Source: Gracilariopsis chorda
Taxonomy: Eukaryota > Rhodophyta > Florideophyceae > Gracilariales > Gracilariaceae
NCBI GenBank assembly: GCA_003194525.1
Contig: NBIV01000102.1
Span: 1-64,000, forward strand
Reading direction: 5' to 3'
DNA length: 64,000 bases
Program-made: the position numbers and the translations under genes
Notes under the pieces: model-generated
Databases searched by the model: none
Seen by the model: only the letters and a program-made list of their open reading frames with translations
What the model was told of the DNA's origin: nothing
Part shown: positions 28,931 through 38,338 of the stretch, piece by piece
How positions within the stretch are numbered: the first letter of the stretch is position 1
How the letters are laid out: every line of letters begins with the position of its first letter

Positions 28931-30277
28931 CTACGAGTTTTGTGGTAAACATGTATGCACATCTGCATCTAGATTGCATGGCTTCTTGAAGCTTGGCGCA
29001 ATACCGACTTTGTTAATATCAATGTGTCCGGGAGTCTCATATCGAGCAACGGTTACCGCTAAGCCGCTACCATCACTTAATTGTGAAACTGTTTGTACAA
29101 CGCCCTTTCCAAAGGTCTGCTCTCCAACTAAGTCTGCTCGTCCGTTATCTTTGAGGGCACCGGCTAGAATCTCGCTGGCGCTAGCGGTGGCGCTGTTGAC
29201 AAGTACATACATCGGTATGTCTGTCAAAACTCCGTCATTGATACTATCGATTTCATCTTGCACACCGCTCTTATCCACAACGTACACTATTGGGGTACCA
29301 CCTTTCAAAAACAGCCTGGCAACATCAACGCCGCCAGGGAAGTAGCCACCCGAGTTATTTCTTAAGTCGAGAATGATTCTGTCGACTTTTTGACTGCTAT
29401 AATCTTCCAGTACGGCTTTCAAATCGGTTGCTGTTGTCGAACTGAACTGCTTAATCTTGATATACAGCTCACCTGGTTGGAGCATGGTAGCCTTGACGCT
29501 TTTCAACCTGAGGTTCTCGCGAACCATAGTGAGAGATTCTTCCTTACCCTTTCCTTCGTTATGCACAACAGTCAAGATGACCGTAGAGCCGGGTTTTCCA
29601 CGGATTCTAGCTGCGGCTTCATCAGGCGTAAGCGGCTGCGCATCTTCTCCATCTATAAGGGTGATTATGTCAGCAGGTCGCACTCCTGCGCGCTCAGCCG
29701 GTGAGTCATCTATTGGAGCAGTAACCTTGAGATTGTTGTCTATTCTTGTAGGGAACATCTCAACGCCAACCCCTGCAACTTCTCCCGTCGCAGTGGATGT
29801 AATCGAGATGTACTGTTGTGGGGTTAGAAAGCGAGTGTATGGATCGTCGAGCAAAGACAGCATATCACGAATGGCCTTGTATGCGTCCTCCATGGAAGCG
29901 TACGCCCGCTTGACAGATTTCATTCGAATGTGAAACCAATCTTTGTGATTGAACGTGCGATCCACAAAGGATTGGTCAACGATTCGCCATGCTTCTGCAA
30001 CCAGTTTTTGTGGCTCTGTCAAAGCAAGTCCTGGCGGGGGCAACAGTAGTAGGCCAGATAAAGCGGCGGCAACAATTCTGGTTCTGACGGAGGGCATGCT
30101 CATCTGCAAGCCGATGGGTGCTTCCGTTCTTCTTTGCTGCGTTATAGATGGATGCAGTGGAGTTGAAAACATGACTGTCGATGATGAGATTGTTGAGAAC
30201 GAGAAGGCAGTCATGGCTTTCATAGCGGACGGGCACCACACCGGAACAGGGGGATGCTGACGCTGGCGTTTGGGCAT
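28931..30277 (-). CDS. CTPA: Carboxyl-terminal processing protease CtpA (S41A), thylakoid-lumen targeted
   Basis: 448 residues from the ATG at 30277; the frame is open 12 codons further but only to a GTG. The N-terminus is bipartite: a basic, Ser/Thr-rich transit segment, then a hydrophobic lumen-transfer stretch (VAAALSGLLLLPPPGLAL, about 68-86) ending in an ALA-type site. A PDZ domain follows (about 160-245). The peptidase S41 core has the DLRNNSGGYFPGG block, the catalytic Ser in SATASASEI (Ser366) and the catalytic Lys in FGKGVVQT (Lys391), spaced 25 residues apart as in bacterial Tsp. This enzyme trims the C-terminus of the D1 protein of photosystem II so that the manganese cluster can assemble. 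The catalytic motifs look intact. Confidence 0.93.
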   Translation of the reverse strand: MPKRQRQHPPVPVWCPSAMKAMTAFSFSTISSSTVMFSTPLHPSITQQRRTEAPIGLQMSMPSVRTRIVAAALSGLLLLPPPGLALTEPQKLVAEAWRIVDQSFVDRTFNHKDWFHIRMKSVKRAYASMEDAYKAIRDMLSLLDDPYTRFLTPQQYISITSTATGEVAGVGVEMFPTRIDNNLKVTAPIDDSPAERAGVRPADIITLIDGEDAQPLTPDEAAARIRGKPGSTVILTVVHNEGKGKEESLTMVRENLRLKSVKATMLQPGELYIKIKQFSSTTATDLKAVLEDYSSQKVDRIILDLRNNSGGYFPGGVDVARLFLKGGTPIVYVVDKSGVQDEIDSINDGVLTDIPMYVLVNSATASASEILAGALKDNGRADLVGEQTFGKGVVQTVSQLSDGSGLAVTVARYETPGHIDINKVGIAPSFKKPCNLDADVHTCLPQNS

Positions 30278-31346
30278 TGCGGACGTCAAGGCAGGTGGAG
30301 CGTCGAAGAGCACGGCAGGCAGCTCGTTGGAACACGTGATAATGCTACGGATGAAGTGACCCTTTCGGAGAACGTCGAAAGCAGGAAACTGGCGGCCAAT
30401 TCACTGATGAAATGCTTCGAGCTCGTTGGTGTGTCTCAAATGGTATAAAGGGTTCACCAAGCAGTTCAAAAAGGTGGCAAGCACAACAGGTGTAGCCACG
30501 CACCAGATCGCACGCTGGACATGATATGAGACTCTCATGGGTTGCGTGCTGTATCTAGTCGATGTATGTGTATGGTTATCTCACAACGTGACCCGTAATT
30601 GCCCGAGTCCTTCGATATAACGTGCTTATCGCACTGTTGCGCGATGTGTGTGTAGCCAATCAAACGCAAGGCAGCCATGCTCGAGAAATGAAGAACACGG
30701 ACGGAGTGAGATAAGCCTGGACCGTTCAGTTATCGTCACTGGTTCGGTGCGATAAACTGCATCGATACAAATGGACTCTGTGGACTCTTTTGTCTGCTGG
30801 TCCGCCGCACGCATAGAGCGGCTTGAACGATATACCAACGGTACGAAATGAATGGCTGATAGGATTGCCAACCCGCTGGACGGCTAACCGCTTTAGCCCT
30901 TTACCGTTAGCCCTGGAACCGACGGTAGCCTCCCGTTGTACGAACGAATGAGGACTGCCCTTTGAGCATCGTGCAAAAGCAAGCAAAAGCAAAGCTTCTG
31001 CACCTTTCAAGCTTCCGTCCCAGTCAATGCAGAGTATTGCGTACAGATGCGAAACAGTATCACACACCGGCACCGACTTTCCCGGAGTACAAGGGTAGTA
31101 GACTTCTATTCTGAACGACTGCCCGGTTATAACGAAATGAACCATTTTGACTGCACAGCGCCACAGGTTTTGGAATGGAGCCCTTAACAGCAGATGCGTT
31201 CCGCTTTTGCCCTTCGCTATTGCACAAGAGCAAGTCGGATGCTTTACCAGCCGTAGGGGGCAAAGCAACTATCCGACTATCTACTTGTTCTTTTGCGTCT
31301 CGGAGATCCTGAATCCTTCCGAACGTGAGAGAGGATCACATTTACA
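30278..31346. promoter_or_regulatory. Divergent upstream region of CtpA and the MFS carrier
   Basis: These 1069 bp lie between two outward-facing starts. ORFs here are short and show no family resemblance. I find no clear promoter element and report only the position. Confidence 0.35.
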
Positions 31347-32987
31347 ATGCGGGATCGCGAGGCGCCGTTGTCGTCCGCCCGCCCGTTTTTAGTTCTATGC
31401 GCAGCCCTCTTCGGCGAGGTTTCTGCTGGTATTTCATACTGGTGGCCCGCGGTTCAACCTGGTCTGAACCAATGGCTCGGCTTCTCTTCTGCCGAAGCTA
31501 TAGCGTTGATAGCTACTGCCAATTCGGGTTCAACCTTAGGTGTCCTAGGTGGTCTGTTCCACGAACGTTTCGGATCAAGATGTACCGCGGCAACTGGTGC
31601 CATCGGCTTGACGTTGTGTTTTGCCACCATATCTCTGCTCACAAAGTACAGCATCACATCATCTTTCTGGCTTGTAGTAGTGCTTCTACTTCTTATGATA
31701 ATGTTTTCGTACATGCTGTACTCCTCATGTCTAACTATGGCTGTCGCAGTATTCCCCGAAAAGTTTCGGGGTAGAGTTGTTGGGCTCTGTTCTGCTTTGT
31801 ACGGTGCGTCTGCCGGAGTTTTCGGCTCGATTCAGGCTTCTTTCTTTCCAACTTTGGCTTCTACACCAGGTCTCCTACTCTTCGTTGCCTTTTTCTGTTT
31901 TATCCCAGCTGTAATCTTATTGCTCTCATTTCCCAAAGAGGAAACGTTTGCGGTAAACGAGTGGCAACATCAATCACCCCGTCCTATTTCATATCAATCA
32001 ATTCTTTCCCATCCGCCTCCAGAAGACTCTGTTATCTCCACCCGCCTAAATTACGGCTACTTGATAGCCTTGTGCTTGGTCGTTACTCTACAACTATCTG
32101 CCGTCGGAGAAATACTGAACGTTTCGAGCACTCTTCAACTCACCTTTGCTTGTGCAGTTATTACGTGCATCGCTGCTTTCCAGCTTCTTCCAAGGAAATC
32201 GACATTACGGGTATTTGCCCAGACCGAACAAGAGGTTCAGCGCGAATCATTCCAGTCTTTTGAAGAGGTAGCCTTGGATCCGCGATACCTGTACCTTGGT
32301 CTTGGTTTCCTAGTGTTAATAAGCGGTGGTGGCATAGCTTTGCTTGTACAAGCATCCAACATTGCAAACTCTCGTTTTTACCAGAATATGAGAGAATGGC
32401 AACCGGATATTATCGCCCGTGAGGTCCGTGTTTATGTGATCATCTTCTCTGCTTGCAATGTTACTGCTCGTTTGGTCGTGGGTTCTGTCATGGACTTTGG
32501 GAACCAGCCCTCGGAGCGCTTAATGCTAAAGTTCAACATCATGCACACGGCTTCTCTCGTAATCGCACTCGCCTTAGCAGCCATTACTGTGGCTACGTCT
32601 ATACAGCTTTACTTTGCCGTGGGAGTCATCGGACTTTGCCATGGAGCATTTTTCTCTTCTTCACCAGCTTTAACCACACTTTGGTTCGGGGTTCCATCCT
32701 TTCCTCGCAATTTTGCAATTCTGGGTCTCTTTATGGCAATCGGCAGTGCATCTCTTGCGAGTTATATACCTGCTCTGTTGATGAAACACTTCGGTTCTTG
32801 GGCTGAGATAAATGACGGTGAAGCTTTTCATCATATATGTGTGGGTCCACGCTGCACAATGCCCACGTTTGCTCTTCTTGCGTCATTAAACATATTCATG
32901 TATATCACGGGTTGCTTTCTGAAGAAGCACGTGAAAGCATGCGCGGCTGATAAGGAACGGATAATAGATGAACCATACACGTCCTAA
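31347..32987 (+). CDS. Major facilitator superfamily transporter, Nodulin-like/OFA-like
   Basis: 546 residues, single exon, about twelve membrane segments in two halves joined by a hydrophilic loop (about 195-225). The N-terminal half fits the Nodulin-like MFS pattern: SYWWPAVQPGLNQWLGFSS, then GSTLGVLGGLFHERFGSR, the conserved loop after helix 2. The second half has VTARLVVGSVMD, the matching loop, and ends with a short polar tail. Plant Nodulin-like and oxalate/formate-type carriers move small organic anions, or act in vacuolar iron or monocarboxylate transport. The substrate and membrane here cannot be told from sequence. Confidence 0.8.
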   Translation: MRDREAPLSSARPFLVLCAALFGEVSAGISYWWPAVQPGLNQWLGFSSAEAIALIATANSGSTLGVLGGLFHERFGSRCTAATGAIGLTLCFATISLLTKYSITSSFWLVVVLLLLMIMFSYMLYSSCLTMAVAVFPEKFRGRVVGLCSALYGASAGVFGSIQASFFPTLASTPGLLLFVAFFCFIPAVILLLSFPKEETFAVNEWQHQSPRPISYQSILSHPPPEDSVISTRLNYGYLIALCLVVTLQLSAVGEILNVSSTLQLTFACAVITCIAAFQLLPRKSTLRVFAQTEQEVQRESFQSFEEVALDPRYLYLGLGFLVLISGGGIALLVQASNIANSRFYQNMREWQPDIIAREVRVYVIIFSACNVTARLVVGSVMDFGNQPSERLMLKFNIMHTASLVIALALAAITVATSIQLYFAVGVIGLCHGAFFSSSPALTTLWFGVPSFPRNFAILGLFMAIGSASLASYIPALLMKHFGSWAEINDGEAFHHICVGPRCTMPTFALLASLNIFMYITGCFLKKHVKACAADKERIIDEPYTS

Positions 32988-33573
32988 AGATGATTTTCTT
33001 CTTTTAGTCAGTGCAATTAATCTCGTTCCGAAACCAAAGAAGATTTTCTTTTCTGAGCAAGTTTATGTATTCTGAGTCCTCGCTAACAACGCCTGGCCCA
33101 GCTGCGGAGGAAATAGTTCCAACGACGTGAACAGGGATGATTTTGAAACCTCACAGAGAAATCGTGCCAACTGTTAACCACATAGACGTCGAGCGGATTT
33201 CTGTTGCTCCATCATCATACTTTTTGAAGCTATGAAAATCCAGTCAGGTCCTGTTGACTTCTCCCGCACTCGTTGGAGTTTACAAATGTATCTCCACAAT
33301 ATACAAAATACAATCTCTACAATATATGAACTTAACTCCTACTCCTATCCAAATATGTTTGAAGGAGATACATCCCGCACTATCTCTTCAGAACACTCAG
33401 AAAATGCAGTGGCCTTTTCCTCCAGCAACAACTCAAGCAATGCTTTTAGTATGAAAACGATTGAGCCAATCCGGCGCTCTTCTTCTGGTTCTCGGCACAG
33501 ATCATTCAACTTATGTAGTCATGGTCATTTGAACATGATCCCAAACAAATTAACTTGTGTTTGTGAGAAGAAG
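32988..33573. other. Gene-free flank of the repeat-rich region
   Basis: 3' flank of the MFS gene, AT-rich, with no recognisable ORF. The dense repeat zone starts after it. Confidence 0.4.
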
Positions 33574-33675
33574 TTTTGTTGTTGTTGGTTATTATGAGCC
33601 CTCAATGCTTAATTGCTACATTATGGGTAGAAGTATCTGTTCTACAAATACTTTTCTTTCCGCAGGAAACCAAGG
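33574..33675 (-). repeat. Copy A of a non-LTR-type 3' end repeat (minus orientation)
   Basis: Read on the minus strand: TTGGTTTCCTGCGGAAAG, then TACTTCTACCCATAATG.AGCAATTAA, then TTGAGGGCTCATAATAA and a tail CCAACAACAACAAAAC. It matches copy C (38241-38338), in opposite orientation, over about 85 bp with few mismatches. Confidence 0.75.
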
Positions 33676-33789
33676 AACTTTTTTGGCCACAGGAAGTCTT
33701 GTACTTCACAATCTTGTGAATCTGGGCGGTCTGAAAGAAAACATGGATGAGACAAATCACAGCCTACCAATCAACAATCTGGAAGTTCG

Positions 33790-33995
33790 AAAACGTCAAA
33801 GTAGGTGGATATGAGGTATGGTACAATGGAAAGCCACTCCAGAATTTGGAATACGTCGCTCAGGTTCAAGTCTGCTCGTACATACACCGCGAAAATACGA
33901 GCTGCCACGGCAGCAATCATATTAGTCATGGATCGTCTTAATGGAAGCCTGACAATCTTCACGGATTCCGAAATCCTGGGAATAACCCTACAAAC
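33790..33995 (+). pseudogene. RNase H fragment of a non-LTR retroelement, heavily decayed
   Basis: Over two frames, this stretch reads VGGYEVWYNG..QVQVCSY, then TAKIRAATAAIILVMDRL and SLTIFTDSEILGI. It parallels VGGGGYLIWWKG..GVCSYTAELAAFRRAL and the DSK segment of the better copy at 35150-35968. The TDSE block holds the third catalytic Asp of RNase HI. One frameshift near VCSY separates the halves, and the C-terminal catalytic region is missing. Confidence 0.6.
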
Positions 33996-34280
33996 ACTAA
34001 CACGCGGTCTCGGTGTATACATTACCTTTGCAAGTTGATTCGCGACGTGTCGTCATGATTTGCTGGGCAGACTGTTTGGGTCTCAACTCGATAGTTCATA
34101 ACCAGCGAGTACACAAGCTTGCAAAAAGAGGACTGGAGGTACCATCCAGAACCAGATTGGAGTTCCGATTGATTCTACCTTCGGTAGATATGTGAACGCG
34201 GCTGAAACAATCGAACAAGGCTACCGCTATACTCACCGAGTTGCCGGGTTTTGCTATACCAGAGCAAACTGCTAGATACA

Positions 34281-34320
34281 AGCCGATCCGCCTCCACGCG
34301 GTGTACCCGTCTTCTCTCTA
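34281..34320 (+). repeat. 40-bp direct repeat, copy 1
   Basis: AGCCGATCCGCC.CAC..GGTGTACCCGTCTT pattern; copy 2 lies at 34685-34724 with about six differences. Both are followed by a GAAATGGGC block. Confidence 0.75.
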
Positions 34321-34381
34321 CTATCGGGGGAAGCGGCTAAGCGGCGGGAACGAAATGGGCTCCAGTGGCCGCAGACATTCC

Positions 34382-34467
34382 TTGGTTTCCTGCCGAGAGA
34401 AAAAAATCTTTGTTTACCCTTCTGTTATAGTTAGATGTTAAGGGCCCATATTAAAGAAGAAGAAGAA
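34382..34467 (+). repeat. Copy B of the non-LTR-type 3' end repeat
   Basis: TTGGTTTCCTGCCGAGAG ... TTAAGGGCCCATATTAAAG then (AAG)n. It is diverged from copies A and C in the middle, but the start, the GGGCCCAT block and the presence of a simple tail are shared. Confidence 0.6.
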
Positions 34468-34471
34468 ATGG

Positions 34472-34506
34472 GAATTCCCTGGTCTCCCACGGAGACCAGG
34501 GAATTC
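34472..34506. repeat. Perfect 16-bp inverted repeat with a 3-nt loop
   Basis: Arms GAATTCCCTGGTCTCC and GGAGACCAGGGAATTC surround CAC. It belongs to a series of GAAATGGG...GGTCTC.CA.GGAGACC units also seen at 34532-34567 and 34738-34773, whose own arms are 7 and 6 bp. In this copy alone the stem extends through the neighbouring bases. Confidence 0.9.
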
Positions 34507-34684
34507 GGGGTTAGGATTGTCACTGTCAAACGAAATGGGCATGTGATTGGGTCTCTCAAGGAGACCCGCGACACACTCATGATGCTACACGCCACGCCCA
34601 CTAGGGAAGGGGATCCTGCTGCCATATACCAGCTCATTTTCCGAAACCCATGCTCAACAACAGAAACAATATGCATTGATTAAA

Positions 34685-34773
34685 AGCCGATCCGCCTTCA
34701 CAAGGTGTACCCGTCTTTCCTCCAGTAACGAGAGAAGCGAAATGGGCAGGCGATTGGGTCTCTCACGGAGACC
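34685..34773 (+). repeat. 40-bp direct repeat copy 2 plus hairpin unit
   Basis: It starts with the AGCCGATCCGCC repeat shared with 34281-34320 and ends with the GATTGGGTCTCTCACGGAGACC hairpin unit shared with 34532-34567. Together these define one composite repeat. Confidence 0.7.
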
Positions 34774-35149
34774 AGCAGCCTTTCAGTGACACATGCATTG
34801 TTCCAAACCAAATTCTTGTTGTGCTCCGCTTCAAACGCTCGTGGTTGCTTCATCCTGAAGCAACGGATGTGTTCTACTCATTCCCAAGCTTCTTATCTAA
34901 AACTCAGGACAGAAAAGGCAATTTCTTGGGCTGCGTACGATCCAGATCAAATCATTTCTTTCGGATGGTCAAGAGAGTTATTGTCAATCGTCGTGAATGT
35001 AGCGGGCATAAAGGTCATCGAGTTGCTCACACTTAAACAAGAGATTGAGAATGAAATTATGAACAGATACACTATTCTAGCTAGTGTTCTATTGTATCGA
35101 TTAACTCCTCGACGATAGGCTGCGTCGCGGGTTATCGCGACTACGTACA

Positions 35150-35968
35150 GTGTTGGTTCACAACCTTTCGGATGTTGGAACGGTAGGTGGGGGAGGTTAT
35201 TTAATCTGGTGGAAAGGAAGAATCGAACCTCAAACAGGAATAGTCCCAGCTGGGATAGGGGTCTGCTCGTACACTGCAGAGCTAGCAGCGTTCCGGCGAG
35301 CCCTATCCGAAATTGCTGTGAAAGTTTGCTGTGGCTGGAGAGGGACAATCAGATTTGCAATGGACTCGAAAAGCCTCGTTCAAGGCTTGCAAACGTCTCA
35401 ACGACGCCAAACACGCCAGCTACAGGACACCTCTGAATGCATGACATTGATAACTAACTATTGCCAATTTCAAATTGTTTGGATACCGGGACACTGCGGG
35501 TTGCCACAAAACGAAGCTGCCGACGAACTTGCAAGGAAGAGCCTTGGTCTCCCCCTAGCGCAGCAGCTCCGGAAAGAGATCGACTTCCTGGAAGTGAAAC
35601 AGAGAACCCGCGTCCGTCTTACTAGCACAGAGCTAGTAAGCGAAGTCCCTGAGACACTATCAAAGGTATTGACTCTAAGGAGGGCGCATACAGCCCTGTC
35701 GCAGATATTTACAGGTCATGTTCCGACGCTACATCCATTCTCCACTTTTCTCAACAACAGGAAATGTTTCTGCCCGCTCGGATGTGGGCTCAACATACTC
35801 AATAGTGTAGACCATTTCGTTCTTAGATGCCGCCGAAGAGCGGCATCCGGGCGTCGAGAGCTCCCGCCTCTCCGAGAGAGGCAGGGCTCTGACGCCGAAT
35901 CAATAGTAAGGACATGGCCAGAAAAGCTATTGGTATATCTAGAGAGAGAGGGGTTCTTCTCAATGTAA
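35150..35968 (+). pseudogene. RNase H domain and C-terminal end of a non-LTR (LINE) retrotransposon
   Basis: About 272 open codons without an ATG start. RNase HI landmarks: GGGGYLIWWKG, SYTAELAAF (catalytic Glu), FAMDSKSLVQGL (third Asp) and WIPGHCGLPQNEAADELAR (last catalytic region). The usual first block (YTDGS) has become VHNLSD, so the first catalytic Asp is lost. A Cys/His segment (FCPLGCG...VDHFVLRC) follows, as in LINE-encoded proteins after RNase H. Reverse transcriptase is not visible upstream. The element appears to end at about 36006-36022 in CATATAAACACACACACAC, a simple tail typical of LINE 3' ends. Confidence 0.8.
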
Positions 35969-36022
35969 CCTCTACCGCAGTCTTGGAATTAGAGACACGA
36001 GCTCATATAAACACACACACAC

Positions 36023-37329
36023 AACCTTTCGCTGTGTTTATCGGATTGTACAGTCTAACCCGCTGTACCTTATCCGTTTGGTGTCTTGCGTTGTTTGTTT
36101 CCTATATAAGCGCCACACCGCAGTGTCTTGCTTCCTTCTCAAAAGAGAGATCATGAAGTTACCGCTACTCGGTTCCCTCCTGTTCTTACGCTATCGTAAA
36201 CGACCGTTATCTGTTGTCTTACCATTCTTAGCTACACGTACTATCCTTTTACTTCATAGAAATGCATTGTCAATATTACGGAACGAACGTGAAGTAACAA
36301 CCGCTTAGGAATAAAGATGATGAAAGACTTCTTCCTTCTTCTTCTTAATTGTGAGCGTATACGTCTACTACTCGTACATCGTGAGTTTTACTACAAACCT
36401 CCAATACCTATAACGCTTTCTTTGTTATCGTAGCTACAAACTAAGATTTTCAGCCGTGTTAGGATCACTGAGCTACTTTGTGATTAAGTAAAGGAAGCAT
36501 TGCATCTCAAATGTACTCCCGTCTGCGTGAGCATTTGGTCACCGATGATCATCGCCTTTCATCCCTTGTTCCCTAAACTTCTACCCCTTCTGCTCCCTCT
36601 ATATAGGTCATCGGCTAAGGGGCACACCACGACATGGCTGGCGCTCTGCACGTACCACGTTGTGCAACCAGAAGATCATGATTGTGTTCTCTTCTTCCAA
36701 TCCTCATATCGTCAGCGACATTGAGAAAAAGAGAATCAGCCTGCAACTGTTCAAGGTCCATCAACCCAATCCTAAACCTTCCGAGAAAACCCCTGGAAAA
36801 ACCCCGATCGCATCAGTCTCCGTTGGAGCTCATTCAGGATGGAGAAAAGTCAGGGAAACGGTGGTAGAGTCGTCTTCTGATGAAGAATTCCAAGCCTACT
36901 GCTGTCGCGCAGATAATCGGGGGCCTTCTTGCGACATACCTCCCAGGTCCGCAACGGTGATCGACAACCCAAAGCGCCAGGCCGTCGATCCCTGGTCGAG
37001 TTTAGCGACGTCCCAGGCAGGAGAGGCGGTCGGTGCGCCGATCGCCGAGGCGAGTTTAACGACATCCCGGGTCGCATGGTGAAAGGCATAAAGCCCATCA
37101 GCAGCGATGAGACTTCAGCATAAGCTCTGCATCATATGCTTCTTCTTCTTCTTCTTCTTTATTGTGGACAACAGCTTTCTATTACTAAGCTGAAGGAGAG
37201 CTTTCAGTAAAAGCTTTCTCTTTTCAGAAAGGCCATCATATGCTTAAAAAGACAGAATCACATGCTTTGCAAGCTTGCAGTCTGTCTCATTCGCTCTTCG
37301 AACACTGAGGTTTGTTTTACTGACTGCCT
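36023..37329. other. Repeat-derived DNA without an assignable gene
   Basis: It contains a partial copy (36606-36640) of the GGCACACCACGAC motif seen at 16697, and an ORF at 36660-37082 that I do not recognise. Across another frame, two related GEF.D.PGR phrases (near 36997 and 37049) suggest a small duplication. A (CTT)n tract lies at 37138-37159. The simple tract after a stop-ended ORF resembles another retroelement 3' end. Confidence 0.4.
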
Positions 37330-38127
37330 ATGCTTACCTTCCCGATGTACCACTGGAATGTTTTCTTTTTAATGTTGACAATTCCTGTGCTAACTTGTGT
37401 GGTAAGCCAAAGGTCCGTAGTGTGTCTTGAACGATGTCTTTGGTTTTCTCGTCATTCTATCTTTTGCTGTCGACGATTGTTTGAGTTCTGCAAGGTAGAG
37501 AAATGCGTTCTAACAAACAAGAGAGGATTTGGGGCGATTGGAATTATCTGCACGAAACGGGTGGCTCCTTCCTCCGTTACTTTTCTTGAGCAGTTGATTC
37601 CGACGCCATCCTATCCGCATCCAACCGCTACTCCATCACCAACGGTTTTCAGGGATCGCTTTTCATCGTCGAATAGTGAGTCGGTACCATTCACTCGTTG
37701 TTCACCGGTCCCATCACCGGCTCCTCAAACCCTGGATCCTCTAGCAAAAAGTTCTACAGCCCCCTTTCCAAACTCGGAAGGAATTTTGACGCCTTCTCCT
37801 AGTAGTGTACTACTCTTTTTGCCAACACCCGCACAGTCTATTGAAGTTACTGAAGAGCCTGAATCCACTCCAGAGCCTGAATTGTTTGGGACGCCTGTTC
37901 CAAATCCAGCATCACCTTATTCATCCTTAAATCAAGCTCCGATTCCTTTGCTGATTTTTCTGTTTACTTATCCTATCGATGAGGCGATGAAACCGAGCTC
38001 AAATCCAACCTTGAAGCCACCCAAGACAGGAGATATAAAAAGTATTCGTACAGCAGTTAATGAGGCCCTGACTGGGGAAACAACAGACTCTTTTATATAC
38101 AAGAAGGTTGACATATCTTCACGTTGA
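37330..38127 (+). CDS. Hypothetical Pro/Ser/Thr-rich, possibly secreted protein
   Basis: 265 residues from the ATG at 37330. Residues about 10-27 (VFFLMLTIPVLTCVVSQ) look like a signal peptide core. A Cys-containing basic segment follows, and from about residue 90 the text is Pro/Thr/Ser-rich (PTPSYPHPTATPSPT), as in O-glycosylated wall or mucin-like proteins. A second hydrophobic stretch (PLLIFLF, about 205-211) interrupts it. I recognise no domain. The ORF lies among decayed retroelements, so it may be part of one or a recently arisen ORF; the codon text does not look random, but I am not sure it is a gene. Confidence 0.35.
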   Translation: MLTFPMYHWNVFFLMLTIPVLTCVVSQRSVVCLERCLWFSRHSIFCCRRLFEFCKVEKCVLTNKRGFGAIGIICTKRVAPSSVTFLEQLIPTPSYPHPTATPSPTVFRDRFSSSNSESVPFTRCSPVPSPAPQTLDPLAKSSTAPFPNSEGILTPSPSSVLLFLPTPAQSIEVTEEPESTPEPELFGTPVPNPASPYSSLNQAPIPLLIFLFTYPIDEAMKPSSNPTLKPPKTGDIKSIRTAVNEALTGETTDSFIYKKVDISSR

Positions 38128-38240
38128 ACGTAGCTCTAAACTGAAGCGGTGGAATCCAACAAATCGAGACTCATCTCAAGATAATCTTTGTGTCTAAAAA
38201 TCATATGCAGGCCCGAAATAGAATAGAATAAACAGCTCTG

Positions 38241-38338
38241 TTGGTTTCCTGCGGAAAGGGAAGTATCTCTAGGCGATACTTCTACCCATAATGCAGCAAT
38301 TAACCATTGAGGGCCCATAATAAACAAACAAACAAACA
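38241..38338 (+). repeat. Copy C of the non-LTR-type 3' end repeat with (AAAC)n tail
   Basis: TTGGTTTCCTGCGGAAAGGG ... ATACTTCTACCCATAATG ... TTGAGGGCCCATAATAA, then about four AAAC units. This is the best-preserved copy, inverted relative to copy A (33574-33675). Confidence 0.8.

Noticed and set aside
34435-34683. Small ORF over the palindrome cluster as a gene
   Set aside because: Its text repeats because the DNA repeats (RNGHVIGSL.ET phrases); more likely retroelement or repeat sequence.
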